This document shows positions 24,415-36,658 of a DNA stretch of 64,000 nucleotides, one piece after another. Source of the DNA: Smallanthus sonchifolius (Eukaryota > Streptophyta > Magnoliopsida > Asterales > Asteraceae); assembly GCA_023525975.1 (NCBI GenBank), contig CM042029.1:88456849-88520848 (forward strand), given 5' to 3'. Positions within the stretch are counted from its first letter, which is position 1. Every line of letters starts with the position of its first letter. The position numbers were made by a program, and so were the translations under genes. The notes under the pieces are model-generated. The model searched no databases and had not been told where the DNA came from. It saw nothing but the letters and a program-made list of their open reading frames with translations.

Positions 24415-26104
24415 ATGGTCAGAACGAAAGAGTCTCACAAGGGTAAAGAAAAAGCGGGTGAGTCCTCATCACAGAGTAGATCAAAGAGGGCACGAAACAC
24501 TATTGTTCTGCGCGAAAGAAGTGAAGAAGAGAGTGCCCATGAATCTGAAGAGGAACTTGGACCCACAATTTGGAAGAAACCCGTGAGATTGTCATCTTTC
24601 CCATATCCACAGCAGAAAGATTTATACATGGACAAGGTGAAAAGCCCGGCTGGTGGATTTGAATCATTATTTACTTGTGAAAAGCAGATCCACGAGCCGG
24701 ATTTCGAGAGGTATGGAGTGGTTAACTGTTTTCGACGGCTTGGTTGGGAAGAGAGCCTTGCTTTCCACTATGATGGAATTGATGATGTGTATGGTGAAGC
24801 AATTCTTGAGTGGATGGCGACCCTTCAACGAATTGAAGGAGATAACCCGCCCCAAACGACAATTTTGAGGGGTACAGTGAATGGGAAACAAGCAGACTTG
24901 TTATTTCAAACTATTGACAAGATTGCCCACTTTGACTCAGGAGCAGAAAATAATGAACCTTATGAATATGTATCTGATGATAAGTTGAAGGCTCACGTGA
25001 TCCAGGAAACAATGTGGGAAAACATGATCAGAGCCCTCTTTGTGGTGGATGAAGGTTGTGATGTGTTCCGATTGATATTGAGAAGAGATATGCTGAAGCC
25101 ACTTCCAAAATTGCTGTTGGTATTTGTGACATTGAACGTGGTCCCAAGAACGGGGGATAAGACAAAGGTGCGCTTTTATGAAGTTATGGTTTTACATGCA
25201 CTATTGACGGGTTCCCCAGTTATGTCATCTAAACACTTGATCATGTGAAATATTTGGGAGTCACGGGAGGAAAGAGAGAGGATGGTCATCCCTCATTGTC
25301 GGTTGTTGTCAAAGTTCCTCAAATGGGCAAAGGTTTTGCCACGAAGACCGGCGGTATTAAAAATAAAACATAAACCTTATACCTTAAGGTCCTTGCAGCA
25401 AGGAAGTTGGAGATATGAGTTGACAGCAAGAACTCATGTGTTGACTGATACCACCACTGCGAGGTTCTTGGAGGAATTAAGAAGTGATGTGTCGGAAGAA
25501 GAAGAAATGAACCTGGAAGATGAAGAAGTTGGTCCTGGGACAAGTGGTGCAGGTTATGGGTTTGAGCATGACTTTGGGTATAGTGCTGATTATAGTCAAT
25601 CTTTCATGGAACTAATAGAGCAGGCTTTACAGCAGGAGGTATAGAAGGGGGATGATGTGGAGACAAGAGGAGGAAATTAACAGAAATTTTAGGGACAATG
25701 AAGAAGTGCGCCACTACAATGATTACCATCAGGGCGTACCTTATTCTTCACATCCAGCCCCTACTGAATGGGAGTCTTTGAATCCGTACGACATGGGTGA
25801 CACATACCAGCGCTACCCACAAAGTCATCATTCTGAGTGGGTGGCGCCATACCCGACACCGGATACAAGTGGGCAAGGCTCGAGTGGAACGGCTCAAGGA
25901 GGTCTGAATAACATGAGAGCTATGACTCAATCTTTATATGAGTCAGTTTTTGGTCAACCTTTACAGCAGGAGCCATATGATGCTAGGCCGGAGGCATACT
26001 GGCCTTACAAGCCAGGCAATGATGATGCAGACGATGATGAGGAGGAGGAAGATGAAGATGATGATGAGGATGAGGAACAAAACAGTGAGGACAGCTTTGC
26101 CTGA
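24415..26104 (+). pseudogene. Athila extra ORF (ATHILA ORF-1-like / putative env-position protein), broken
   Basis: The ATG at 24415 begins MVRTKESHKGKEK; the upstream in-frame codon at 24361 is TTG. The first segment runs to a TGA at 25246-25248 and contains the SFPYPQQKDLYMDK and FERYGVVNCFRRLGWEESLAF regions characteristic of the plant Athila second-ORF family. Sequence resumes in frames at 25282-25644 and 25652-26104, ending in a strongly acidic Asp/Glu run (25990-26090). In intact relatives this is one protein of several hundred residues located downstream of pol, where retroviruses carry env. No clear signal peptide or membrane segment is seen here, so an envelope function is not supported. 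Stops or frameshifts near 25248 and 25644 break it. Confidence 0.65.
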
Positions 26105-26544
26105 TGTTGGGCATTTCGAACAGGTCCACATACTTTTACCTTTTTCTTGCATATATATAAAAAAAATATATATATAATAATAAAATATATATATATATAT
26201 AAAATTTGTTTTGGTGTGCTCTGTGTGTTTTAGGTTATTTTGATATTTTGTTTTGTTTTTGTTTTGGCAAGAACTTGGGTGATGCTTGGGTTGGTGCTTA
26301 TGGTTATGGGAATCTTTGAGTTGGATATTGAGAGTTTTTGGGTATTGGTTATTTTTGCACCCACTAACCGCACTTTTACATTTAATAACTATTTACATTG
26401 GGACAATGTAAGGTTCAAGTGTGGGGATGTGGAAAATCTTGGAAACCATACAAATTTTTTAAAAATTGTTTTACAAAATGTTTGATAGAGGTCTTTGGTC
26501 ATGGTTAATTCATTAAGTTACTCGATTAAGTTTTTCCAACAAAT

Positions 26545-26575
<31 letters not shown>

Positions 26576-27656
26576 AATTGGAAATGTTGGAATTGGGAGT
26601 AACAAAGTAGAAGGTGACGGTTTGCATGCACATGTCGGTAACCTATTTTCCATCGTTTCTGTGAGAATTTGAGCCAAATTGATATATATATATTCTCTTA
26701 TTTGAGTGTTTAGCCACTTTGTTTCATATTTTAGAACTTGCATATTGTTAATACATGTTGAAACCTTGAACCAATTGATTGTGCAAAAATGATAAAGGCA
26801 TTAGGAGAAACTTTTTTATTTTTAGCCATTTTTATGCCTTTACCCGTTAATATCCACTAGATACCCATTCTGAGCCTATACCTTTTCTTTTGAAAAAACC
26901 CACAACATTCACCCATTCACCTTTTAGCCTTTTCTTTTTAAACCCGTGAGTTGGAATTCAATTAACTTAGATTGGTGTAGTTGCATTGAAAAAAAAAATA
27001 GTATTGGGTCAACATGTGCCCAAAGGTCTTGAATATTAGTGGAGCTACAATAAAAGATGTTATTGGGTCAGTTTAACTCAAGTTTCATTTGATAGTTTGA
27101 AGAAATAAGAAATTTAGTGTTGATGGGTCATTTATACCCATGGTAGAATTTTGAAGGTTTAAGAGTTGATTTGTAACGTTATTAGTTGAATTCCACTCAC
27201 CTTTAGCCACTTTAAAAATCCTTATCCATACCCGTAACCCTAGCCTACATTACAACCCTTAAAAGACCTTTTGATTTGTGCGTTTTAGTTGTGTTAGTAG
27301 GTGGAGATATGATCAATATGCAAGCCTATAATAATGTGATTCATTGTTTGGTTTCGAGTGAAAAATACTAGCACATCATCGCTAGTCCATATATGAAGCC
27401 GAGTGAAGTGATTGATTGTGAGGGGTGTGTGCATGCAAAGCCATAGCTAGATATGAGTTAAGCGCGTTCCAACATTTCCTTTTGTTTAAAAAAAATTTTC
27501 ATCGATGGTTTGTTGGATTGTAATTCTGTTGAGAGTTTAATTTTTATGAATTTTGCGTGACCTTGGACCTTAACTTATGTTTAGTGAAAAAAATTATTTA
27601 AGAATTTGTAATGTGAATTTAAAAGCAAATGACTTTGCTTGAGGACAAGCAAAACT
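26105..27656 (+). other. Athila 3' untranslated region
   Basis: About 1.5 kb with no credible gene. It holds AT microsatellites (about 26155-26205 and 26548-26572). A short ORF at 26240-26485 is not conserved-looking. It ends at the polypurine tract. Confidence 0.5.
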
Positions 27657-27670
27657 CAAGTGTGGGGATA
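27657..27670 (+). other. Polypurine tract of Athila-like element
   Basis: AAGTGTGGGGATA directly precedes the 3' LTR start TGATAAG at 27671, as expected for plus-strand priming. Confidence 0.75.
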
Positions 27671-28875
27671 TGATAAGTGGCCAAAGTTTCATGTATTAAA
27701 AGGTGTAATATGTTATATTTATGCAATTTGATATGTGGAATACAAAGGTTTTGTGTAGTCATGCATGTGCAGGTGTTGGAAGCTTAAAATGTGATTTGTG
27801 AAGATATTACGAGAGAGTCGGAAGAGACACGGAGAAAACGGGGCAAAACTGCAGGCACAACGTAAGCCTACGCCATCTGGCGTAAGCCTACGCCACCAGC
27901 GTAAGGCTACGCCATATCAGCGTAGGCCTACGCCTAAGTAATTTCTTCACAGCAGCTTCCAGTGGACCGGCGTAGGCCTACGCCCTCCCAGCGTAAGCCT
28001 ACGCTGGGTGCGTTTCAGACGCGGGTTTTGGGCGAAACAGCTGATTTTCAATGTTTAATTAGGTTTTTCTTCCCCAAATTCGAATCCAACTTTCACACCA
28101 TTGTTCTTGGGCGATTTTGGAGTTCTTGGAGGCTAAAGAACACGATTCTAACATCCGATTGAAAGATTGAAGATGATTTCCACCACCATGAGCGGCTAAT
28201 CCACCGGTAATCATTCCCGGGTGGATTGTTTGTAAGTTTTTAGGGTTTTATCATGTGCTAGCTTTGAGAAACAATTCTTGTAATCGTTTGGTTTGAAACA
28301 CCTGAATCTTTGTGTTTAGTATGGTTATGAACTCACGGGAGTCGATAAATTCTTGCACCATTGACCCCGTTAGATGATAATTGCTATGAACTTTGATTTA
28401 TGTTGAATCTATTGATTAATCTAATTCTATATTGCATACATTTGTCTAGATTTCATTCGTGAATATTGTTTTACACTATTTTTCGATGATGTATGAATGT
28501 TGATGTTCTTGGTTAGATTTGATTAATTAGATTTGAATAACCATTCGATTGTTTGAACTCAAATGTTGGTGTGATAATCCCTAATTATTTGTGAGCTTGA
28601 AACCCGGGTGTGATACCCTTTTTAATTATTGTTTACAACTTAAACCGTTTTGTTTGGTACTTGATTTGTTTGTCGAGTTTATAAAGTTTTCACTTAAATC
28701 ATTGATTGTGTTTGGTCAGAAAGACCCGTTGTAACTTCATAATTTGCATTGTTAATTGAAGTTGAGCACCGATCACAAACTCTTCGTGGTTCGACACCCT
28801 TCTTACCCTAACTAGTTTAAGGTGATTAGGACACTCTATTTCTTTATCTTTGACCGGTCCCTTCGACACCGATCA
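27671..28875 (+). repeat. 3' LTR of Athila-like element
   Basis: 1205 bp. Has six palindrome-type units (27860, 27880, 27899, 27920, 27970, 27991), one more than the 5' LTR. The extra 20 bp corresponds to a unit plus spacer. A first unit has lost its leading G. Confidence 0.93.
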
Positions 28876-28880
28876 GCAAA

Positions 28881-31400
28881 CTCACAAAGGACCTCTTCAC
28901 TCATGTTGGTGAACGAGCCAAGGATCTGCTAGGCCTTATACACACTGATGTGTGTGGCCATTTCAGAACCATGTCTAGAAATCATGAAAGATACTTCGTT
29001 TCATTTATTGACGATTATAGTCGATATGCTTATGTCTATCTTATGAAACACAAGCATGAAACATTTGAAAAGTTCAAAGAGTTTCAAAACGAAGTAGAGA
29101 AACAACTCGATAAATATATCAAGACACTTCGATCAGATCGAGGTGGCGAGTATCTCAGCTTAGAATTTCTTAATCATCTGAAGGAGCACGGAATTATTTC
29201 TCTGCCCACTCCTCCTGGCACACCCCAACTTAATGGCGTGAGCGAGAGGAGAAATCGAACCCTACTTAATATGGTTCGATCGATGATGTGTAAAACTAAC
29301 TTGCCTCACTCCTTATGCTCTTATAACCGCTGCCCGCCTTGTAAATCTGGCACCGACTAAGAAGGTGGACAAAACCCCATATGAGATATGGCACGGGTCT
29401 AAACCCAATTTGTCTTACCTTAGAGTATGGGGATGTGATGCATATGTCACCAGCGATTCTGATGACAAGCTCGATCCCAGAGGCGAAAAAGTTGTTTTCG
29501 TCGGTTACTACAACAAAAGCGAATATTATTTCTATCATCCTGATGCAAACATTGTTTCCATAAAAAGGAAAGGATGCTTTCTCGAGGAAGATCTTCTAAA
29601 TCGAGGAACCGGAAATAATATTATGGATCTTGAAGAAATTAGAGAAACACAAACAACCGCCGAGGAAGTCGGAGCGTCTGATCAACAAGAAGTTGTTGCT
29701 GATGAATCAGACATAAACACAAGCGTTCACAGAAGTATAAGGTCTCGTAAAGAACCTAATAGATACCTATGGCATCTTGAAACTTCTAAAGTCCTGTTAG
29801 TAGCTAAGTCAAATGACGAACCTACAAACTATAAATTTGCTATCTTAGATCCTGAATCCGAGAAATGGCTTGAAGCCATGAATGCCGAGATGCAATCTAT
29901 GCGTGATAATCAGGTCTGGGACTTGATTGAACTACCCCCCGGTTCTCGGGCAATAGGGAGCAAATGGATTTTCAAAAGAAAAACCGACATGCATGGTAAT
30001 GTACAAACCTATAAAGCACGGCTAGTTGCAAAGGGTTTCACTCAAACTCAAGGTATTGACTATAATGAAACTTTCTCACCCGTTGCTATAATCAAATCGA
30101 TCAGGATACTGCTTGCCATAGCCTCGTACCATGATTACGAGATATGGCAAATGGATGTCAAAACCGCTTTTCTTAATGAACATATCTCTGAAGATGTCTA
30201 TATGGTTCAGCCTAACGTTTTGTTGATCCAAAGTATCCTAGTATGGTCTGCAAACTGAATAAGTCCATTTATGGACTTAAACATGCATCTCGAAGCTGGA
30301 ATCTTCATTTTGATCAGAAAATCAAAGAATTTGGTTTTGTCAAGAATGAAGATGAGCCTTGTGTTTACATAAAGGCTAGTGGGAGCACTATATCATTTCT
30401 CATCTTCTATGTGGATGATATACTGATCATTGGAAACAACATCCCTGTGCTTGACAAAGTCAAACAATGGTTAGGATCTTGTTTTGCAATGAAGGATCTT
30501 GGAGAAGCTGCTTACATTCTAGGAATCAAGATCTACAGAGATAGATCTAAGCGGCTTCTAGGGCTAAGTCAGAGTACTTACATAGACAAAATGATGACAC
30601 GCTTTAGGATGGAAAACTCCAAGAAAGGAGGTGTTCCGATGACTAAAGGCACTGTGTTGAACAAATCACAATCTCCTTCCACAGACATTAAAATTAAGGA
30701 AATGGAAGCAATTCCATATGCCTCAGCGATTGGTTCTATCATGTATGATATGTTGTGCACTAGACCTGACGTCTCGTATGCTTTAAGCATGACCAGCCGT
30801 TTCCAGCAAAGTCCTGGCATTGCCCATTGGACTGCAGTCAAGAACATCATGAGGTACTTAAGAAGGACCAAAGACATATTTTTAATATTTGGAGGAGTGA
30901 AAGAGGAGCTCACTGTACGGTGTTACACTGATGCTAGCTTTCAAACTGACCGAGATGACTCTCGCTCACAGTCGGGTTTCGTATTCACTCTTAATGGAAG
31001 AGCTGTCTCATGGAAAAGCTCCAAGCAGAGAGTAGTGGCAGATTCAACCACCGAATCTGAGTATATAGCCGCATCAGATGCTGCTAAGGAAGCTGCTTGG
31101 ATGAAGAAATTCATTACTGACCTCGATGTGGTTCCGAGTATTCGCCAACCAATCGAGATACTTTGTGATAACACAGGTGCTATAGCTCAAGCCAAAGAGC
31201 CCAAATCTCATCACAAAGCCAAGCACATTCAAAGGAAGTTCCACTATATACGGGAAATTGTGGAACGTGGAGACGTCGTGATAAGCAAAGTAGACACAGA
31301 TCAAAACCTAGCGGACCCGTTTACTAAGCCCATGACTCAGGACAAGCATGATCTTCACAGAGATGCTATTGGTCTTAGATTTTCTAGTGATATGTTTTGA
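28881..31400 (+). pseudogene. Copia gag-pol, second part (integrase, RT, RNase H)
   Basis: Continues in frame from 16024 with LTKDLFTHVGERAKD, then the integrase core (HTDVCG, RSDRGGEY, NGVSERRNRTL). A frameshift at about 29310-29320 moves the reading to the 29365-30258 frame (DKTPYEIWHGSKPNLSYLRVWG, later the RT start SKWIFKRK). A second at about 30217 moves it to 30243-31400, which contains the catalytic YVDD (30408-30419) and RNase H (CYTDASFQTDRDDSRSQSG) through to the TGA at 31398-31400. Domain order integrase-RT-RNase H is diagnostic of Ty1/Copia. Confidence 0.93.
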
Positions 31401-32239
31401 TTTAGTATTTTGAATGTGCGAACATTTAAACAGTTGTACTTTTGAATTCTTTTGGTTTACTGATTTAAATGCAATTCTGAATTCTTATAACTGTGTTCAA
31501 TTTTAATACGTTTAATCCATGAATCTTGTATTCTTAATTATCCGTAGTCGGTCAGACTCGTGGGAACGTCTCTGAATTAAGACTTTTCTGAACTTCGGCT
31601 CAAGGAGTTGACTCCGAACTTCACATGCCTCATTTTGAATGACGTTGGATGTAACTCGCATCAAATTATCTTCATGGATCTTTGTCATAAGATGTTTTGC
31701 TATTGGTATACTCATTAGTATCCTCTGACGTGAGATTCGTACTAGAACTGCCGTTTACCAAGAACCATTCTTTAATCACTGTCAAACGCTGTCGCGTAAC
31801 TGCCAGTCATAAAGGCTTTGATTAGGAATAGTTCTGAAGTTCAGTGGGAGTTGTATGTAGTCAATAAGGGATTCTGTACTCTTGCATTATATGTAACAGA
31901 TAAGCATCGTGGCGTCCTCGTTGATTCAAACTGGTGAAGTGTAAGGCCTTACCCAAACTTACTGTGTGTTTGATTGGACCACTTTGATTCTTGATCGAGA
32001 ACAATAATAATTGAACGCCATATGAGAATGAACTAAATCCATGTCTCATTGATTCAATTGATGTTTTATACGGAAAGGATGAATGAAAACTATCGCCATA
32101 AGTCTATTGTCTTGCTTTATTTAGTTGTTACTAACACCGAGATATTTGGTTAATGACTTTAAAGCGTCATACCTTGTTAGGGACAGCCATGTGCAGCTAG
32201 AGCGCCGCTGACTGTTTGCGTTGATTTATCGTGGATCGT
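31401..32239 (+). other. Copia 3' untranslated region
   Basis: About 840 bp between the pol stop and the polypurine tract; no open frame worth reporting. Confidence 0.55.
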
Positions 32240-32252
32240 CCAAGTGGGAGAT
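32240..32252 (+). other. Polypurine tract of Copia element
   Basis: CCAAGTGGGAGAT immediately before the LTR start TGTTGG; this is the common plant Copia tract. Confidence 0.85.
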
Positions 32253-32981
32253 TGTTGGATTTTATGGACCGACCCGTTGGACAACACGGCTGACCGGGCT
32301 ATGACCCGTAAGAGTTACACCTAGAGCAACGAACAATAAATCCACTTAACCCGCTTAACTGATAATTACGAACTGTTAGCGAGACGATATATTTTAAATA
32401 TATTCGTTACACGGGATTTATTATTTATACAGGTTTATAAATAATAATTTTATATTTATTGTTTTAATCTTTTATTAAAACATTAAATATGGGTTCGGGC
32501 TTTTACATCTCATTGAACTTTAGGCCAGAAACAATTAGTAGGGTTTTGTAATTAATATTTAAAGGGTTAATTACTTAATCCTAAAAAAAACGAGATGATC
32601 CAGCCGCAAGGAACAAGAAATTGGTTTTTTTTCTTCTTTTTCAAAGTAGCTAGCCACAAGGATGGAGCCGCAAAAGTTCCGGCCAACCCGGCTCTTCCCG
32701 TTTTCTCGCGTTCGGTTCGTGATCTAGCATCGGTTCATTGTACCTAGGTGTCTCGACCGGTTAATCATTAACCACTAAGGTATAATTAATCTCATCAGTA
32801 TATTAATTGTTTTTTTTTGTGTTTGCGTGTTCATAACCAGATCCTGTTCGGTTTGTCAGTGCTGTTAAATAGGTTATGATTTTATTTTCCGCTACGTATT
32901 TATTAATTAACTGAATTAATTAATTTCTCTGTCAAAACCCGTTTTTACAAAAGTCAAACTGATCACCACTGAATCCCAACA
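32253..32981 (+). repeat. 3' LTR of Copia element 12413-32981
   Basis: 729 bp, TGTTGG...CCAACA, followed by the TSD gaaat at 32982. Confidence 0.92.
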
Positions 32982-32986
32982 GAAAT

Positions 32987-35045
32987 GTTGGCTGAAGTTG
33001 ATCACTTGTAAAATGAGTTGACCATGTAAAACTTGTTTATTTGATTCTATATATCTACCAGTTTGCGTAATTTGTTGATCGACTTATAATTATCAACCAA
33101 TCGTATACAGGAAGAGTTGAAAGTGTCCCATTTGATGACATTTGTAGCATTCAATAGTTGATTTGCTAAATTTCATTTGCGTTCGACCCCGGCCTCGTCC
33201 TAGTGACTTTGCGTCTTAGTTTTTACAACCCTACCACGTTCAATCGTGGATTCATTTTCCACCTTCAACATCTATTCATCACTTACTTTGCGTTGCGTCT
33301 GAGTTTTTACTCATGTATAAACAAAGAACTTTGCATTAGACCACAAAATCAGTTCCAAGCCCATAAAAAACTCATTAGACCACAAAATATTAAAAATAAT
33401 TTTGGTAACAAATTATTGATACGTCTTTATTATTTTAGTCAAGGTTCTTCAACTCTAACCCAATCATATATTTATTAGTGTCATGTCATGATGGACCCAC
33501 TTAAAGTCAGGTCATGTTTGGTCGACCCGCTTTATGTTGATTTATAAATTTGAGTAATACCTCTCGACTTATTAACATTTTAAATAACGAATTACTCCGA
33601 CTCAGATAAAACTTATTTTTGTAATTGATGTATTTTTTATTGTTTTTGTTTCTTTATCTCTCATTCATAATTAACAAACTTGGGTATATATTTAGTGTTT
33701 TGATAAAAAAAAATTACACAAGATAATCAAGTGATCAAATTAGTAATGTGAGGTAGTGTGCTTGTTAATTATGTAAAATTGTGAATAATAAAGCAAAGCT
33801 TGACACAGTTGTTTACGAGGAAAGCCCTTGATCTTTAAGAATCGTCGGCATAAAACATCGGGAGGTGACAATCGGCACCTGCCTCGTTTCTTGAATAAAT
33901 GGTAAAAAAATTACAAGTGTTGAGTAGCTAGTGATCGATATGTAAGTGTTATAGAGCTTGTTGCGAGTGTATATTACTAAGTGCGTAATGAATTGTGCGA
34001 TGATGTGATTCCTAATCGACCAAACTGCTGATTATATACAGATATTATGCTAACTAACTATCCGAGAATCCTGAAATCGACTAAGTCTTCAAATATGACC
34101 GTTGGAGGTCACTCCACGCGTCTTCAACACGTTCTCCTTGATTTTTATAGCGATTTTTCAGGGATGGAGTTGACTTCGTGCGTTTTACCTGCGTATTAGT
34201 CAATATAGAAGAAAGATATAACGGTTAAATATTGAGGATACCGAAACCTGTCAAGATACCGAAGAGTGTAGAAGATCCATGATCCTTAGCTGTAAAATGA
34301 CCCCTAACATTTAGCTTGAGATCAAAAGAAGCATATGAAAATGATCAGAAAATGGATAGTTACAACTAATAAAATAAAATTGTTTAAGTGAATAGTTGAT
34401 GAAAGGGTTTAAAAGTGAATTGTTTTCACTTTTATAAGTTAATATTTAAGGGAAAAAAATAAAACTCAAAATACCTTTTCATCTCTAAAATATAAATAAT
34501 AACTTGTTAAAAACCCTTAAAAGGGTTAATAGACCAACCCACTTATCAAGCGGGTCGGGTTCGGGTTAACCCATTTTTTAAACTGGTTGTCTTCGAGTTG
34601 ACATGTTTAAAAAACGATTCGTGTCAGCCGACCTAAAACATGTACTTTTTTCGTGTCATGTCAGAAAATGTCACCCCTAGTTTAGTACAATCTTGTCCCA
34701 TATGGGGTAACCCAATGAGCTCGGCCACGGAATACAAGACCTAAAAGACACAAGTCTCGGTCATCGAAAGCAACTTCCAAATGACACAAGTCTCGATCAC
34801 TTAACATAAGTTCCAAAAGTTATTATTAGGTTTAGTATTATAAATAGATGTTACCGAGTTAGAGTTTTATTATGAGAGTTAGAGAATTATTGTAATTGAT
34901 TTTATAAGTTATATTTTTCAGTTATAATAAAGTTTTTAAAAAGTTATTTTAATTATTATTTTTTCGAGTGAGTTATAATCGATTCGTTCCTTGACGTTCA
35001 TATCAGTGACTCGATTTAGACGTTTAGTGCACACATCAAAGACTA
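32987..35045. other. Intergenic DNA between copy B and the tandem duplication
   Basis: The first 60 bases continue copy B (TGTAAAACTTGTTTATTTGATTC). After that no gene is seen. Segments at 33480-33540 and 34540-34680 contain GGGTCGGGTTCGGGTT / GGTCGACCCGC strings of the type found at MITE ends, but ends and target duplications could not be paired. A 91-codon ORF at 33203-33478 has no recognised motif. Confidence 0.35.
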
Positions 35046-35179
35046 TATTAATAAAAGTAGAAGCTAATTATATAATCACAGTGATCGAATATTAATAGAG
35101 GTAATAATTGACTTGCTAACGACCTTTGTCTTTGCCAACGTCACAACCTATAATTGAAGGGAGGATTCAAACCTATAAT

Positions 35180-35906
35180 TAAAAAATGTTTTATTGTGGA
35201 AAGCAAGAGGAAGAAGAAGTGCAATTTCCTGGACAGGACAACTAGCTAGGAATATAGTAAAAGAATTGGGAAATGGCCTAATTTCCAACTACTTTCTTAA
35301 CACCAACCAAAATTTTACAACCGATCGTATTACAACCACCGATCAGAAAGCGAGTGCGATACGAATGATCTATCGGAAGACAACTACGCTACGGATAATC
35401 TATGGGAAAGGGAGTACGATATGGAGACGTATTCTGATTACTCATTTTAATTTAATTGTTTTTAGTAATTTATATATATATATTTTTTTTTAGGAGTGTA
35501 ATGTGTTTTTTTATTTAAGTAATGAAGTATTATTTAATTTATAAATTTTATATTTAATTATTAAATTATAACATTTATTTGTATGTATGTTTTTATTATT
35601 CATATAACTACAATTATTTATATAAGAATATAAGAAAAATATATTAAAAAAATAACGAAATGTCGTCACTATAGGTCATCAAAATCTCGGCCGGTTAATT
35701 TTGGCAGTCCCACCTAAGCTGTTTTTTAAAAGAAAATAAAAAAAACAATTTTTAGCTATAGAGGTGACCTTCTTTTTCACTATTTCCCGTCTAAGCTATC
35801 TCAACGTATAGTATGGTGACCTAACCTAAATATCTGAGAAAGTCTATGGCGATGACTCAATTTGTCGCTATAGCCTTCATCAGCATAGACCCAAATTCTT
35901 GTAGTG
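35180..35906 (-). mobile_element. CACTA-like terminus upstream of copy C
   Basis: The right edge reads ATTCTTGTAGTG at 35895-35906, the inverse of CACTACAAGAAT, followed by TAG. Subterminal GTCGCTATAG-type motifs lie at about 35660-35690 and 35860-35880, as in the 7047 element. The left limit is not defined: no matching CACTACAAG end was found. A 99-codon ORF at 35194-35493, shared with unit 2 (57177-57458), has no recognised motif. Confidence 0.45.
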
Positions 35907-36101
35907 TAGCTAGAACTTTTTTGTTTTAATTTAATAAAATTCTCCATGGTTAAGAAAAAATTTGATATTAATTAAATAGAATCATGTGGCCAATAGAAAG
36001 GACAATATATGTAGTAAAAGATATTAATCATGTGAATGGAGTTTGGAGTGAAGAGACACGTTGTTAGGTAGGTACGCGGAGGACATGTAGTAGTTTCATC
36101 T

Positions 36102-36108
36102 TATATAA
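36102..36108 (+). promoter_or_regulatory. TATA box of GVSS copy C
   Basis: TATATAA lies 40 bases before the ATG at 36148, in an otherwise ordinary context. The same motif and spacing occur before copy D (58086). A transcription start around 36130-36140 is inferred. Confidence 0.5.
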
Positions 36109-36147
36109 CTAACTAGTCGCTGGAACAGGAAACAACAAAACTAAATC

Positions 36148-36476
36148 ATGGCTGAGCAAAGAAGCGGAGATGATCAGAAACACTCTCAAGATGGGAGTGG
36201 GATTAAGATACGCCCCCAAGGGGATGCTAAAAGCATCAATCGCCCCCAAGATGATGCTAAAAGCATCAATCGCCCCGTGCAAAGAAGGTTGCGTTTACAG
36301 CGTGCTATTTCTGTTTACTATGACTGTATGGACGATCTAGAGTTTGGGCGGGATACAAATAGACTCGATTACTTCGCTATCACTGATTTGAGTTCTTACG
36401 AAGGCCAAGATCCCTCTCGAATTGGTAGTAGTGGCGCTGGTGGTGGTGGGACTCGACAAGTGGCCCTCGGGGTTTC
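36148..36476 (+). pseudogene. GVSS-family copy C, exon 1 part 1 (uncharacterised protein)
   Basis: The product was not recognised. The ATG at 36148 opens MAEQRSGDDQKHSQDGSG, a hydrophilic, probably disordered N-terminus. It contains a near-perfect internal repeat of 11 residues (DAKSINRPQ / DAKSINRPV region), encoded by a tandem 33-bp duplication at about 36205-36275. EFGRDTNR, SSYEGQD, a glycine run and TRQVALGVS follow. A Copia LTR interrupts at 36477 (TSD gtttc). Joining across the insertion to 51891-51973 and through a GT-AG intron to 52625-52899 gives 687 nt, exactly 229 codons including stop. No signal peptide or membrane helix is apparent. The insertion presumably inactivates this copy. 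It is plausibly a lineage-restricted gene. Confidence 0.6.
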
Positions 36477-36658
36477 TGTTATGATATCGAGAATGATCGC
36501 TAAAACAAGCGAAAATGATAAACGAGATCGCTAAAACTAGTGAGAATGATAAACGAGAGAAAAAAATGAGAGAGAATAATTTGGGGTAAAACTGATATGA
36601 TTTGATTATAACTTGAATAACGTTACAAAGAAGCTATTTATAGACAAAACTAACAAAC
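36477..36658 (-). repeat. Truncated 3' LTR of minus-strand Copia element
   Basis: Starts TGTTATGATATCG right after TSD gtttc, like 51665 and 58461. It contains a local duplication of about 34 bp (GATCGCTAAAAC...AAACGA repeated at about 36488-36550). Similarity to the complete LTR ends at 36658 (CTAACAAAC), about 50-60 bp short of the terminal palindromes, where unrelated Gypsy internal DNA begins. Confidence 0.85.

Larger units (their letters stand above)
16025..28875 (+). mobile_element. Athila-like Ty3/Gypsy retrotransposon nested in Copia
   Basis: LTRs at 16025-17209 (1185 bp) and 27671-28875 (1205 bp) begin TGATAAGTGGCC and end GACACCGATCA, with the 5-bp duplication gcaaa at 16020-16024 and 28876-28880. 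The primer site matches tRNA-Asp, as in Athila elements. A long 3' region carries an extra ORF, also an Athila trait. I count about 11 LTR substitutions plus a 20-bp length difference that equals one palindrome unit. At 12.85 kb it is a normal size for the lineage, but pol is inactivated by three stops and an in-frame deletion. Confidence 0.93.
12413..32981 (+). mobile_element. Ty1/Copia LTR retrotransposon, host of a nested Athila element
   Basis: LTRs at 12413-13131 and 32253-32981 start TGTTGGATTTTATGG and end GAATCCCAACA. The element is flanked by the 5-bp duplication gaaat (12408-12412 and 32982-32986). Removing the nested 16025-28875 element and its extra TSD leaves about 7.7 kb. By manual alignment the LTRs differ by about 16 substitutions plus small indels, including a 10-bp gap near 32700, so roughly 2 percent. 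Coding potential is destroyed by a stop and frameshifts. The insertion splits copy B of the GVSS family. Confidence 0.93.

Noticed and set aside
24415..26104. Retroviral-type envelope gene
   Set aside because: Position matches env, but no signal peptide, transmembrane helix or cleavage site is visible; only the plant Athila second-ORF family resemblance is supported.
33203..33478. 91-codon ORF as a gene
   Set aside because: No family motif, no neighbour context and low-complexity composition.
35194..35493. 99-codon ORF shared with 57177-57458 as a conserved gene
   Set aside because: The sharing is explained by the tandem duplication; the two versions differ in ways that change residues, and no motif is seen.
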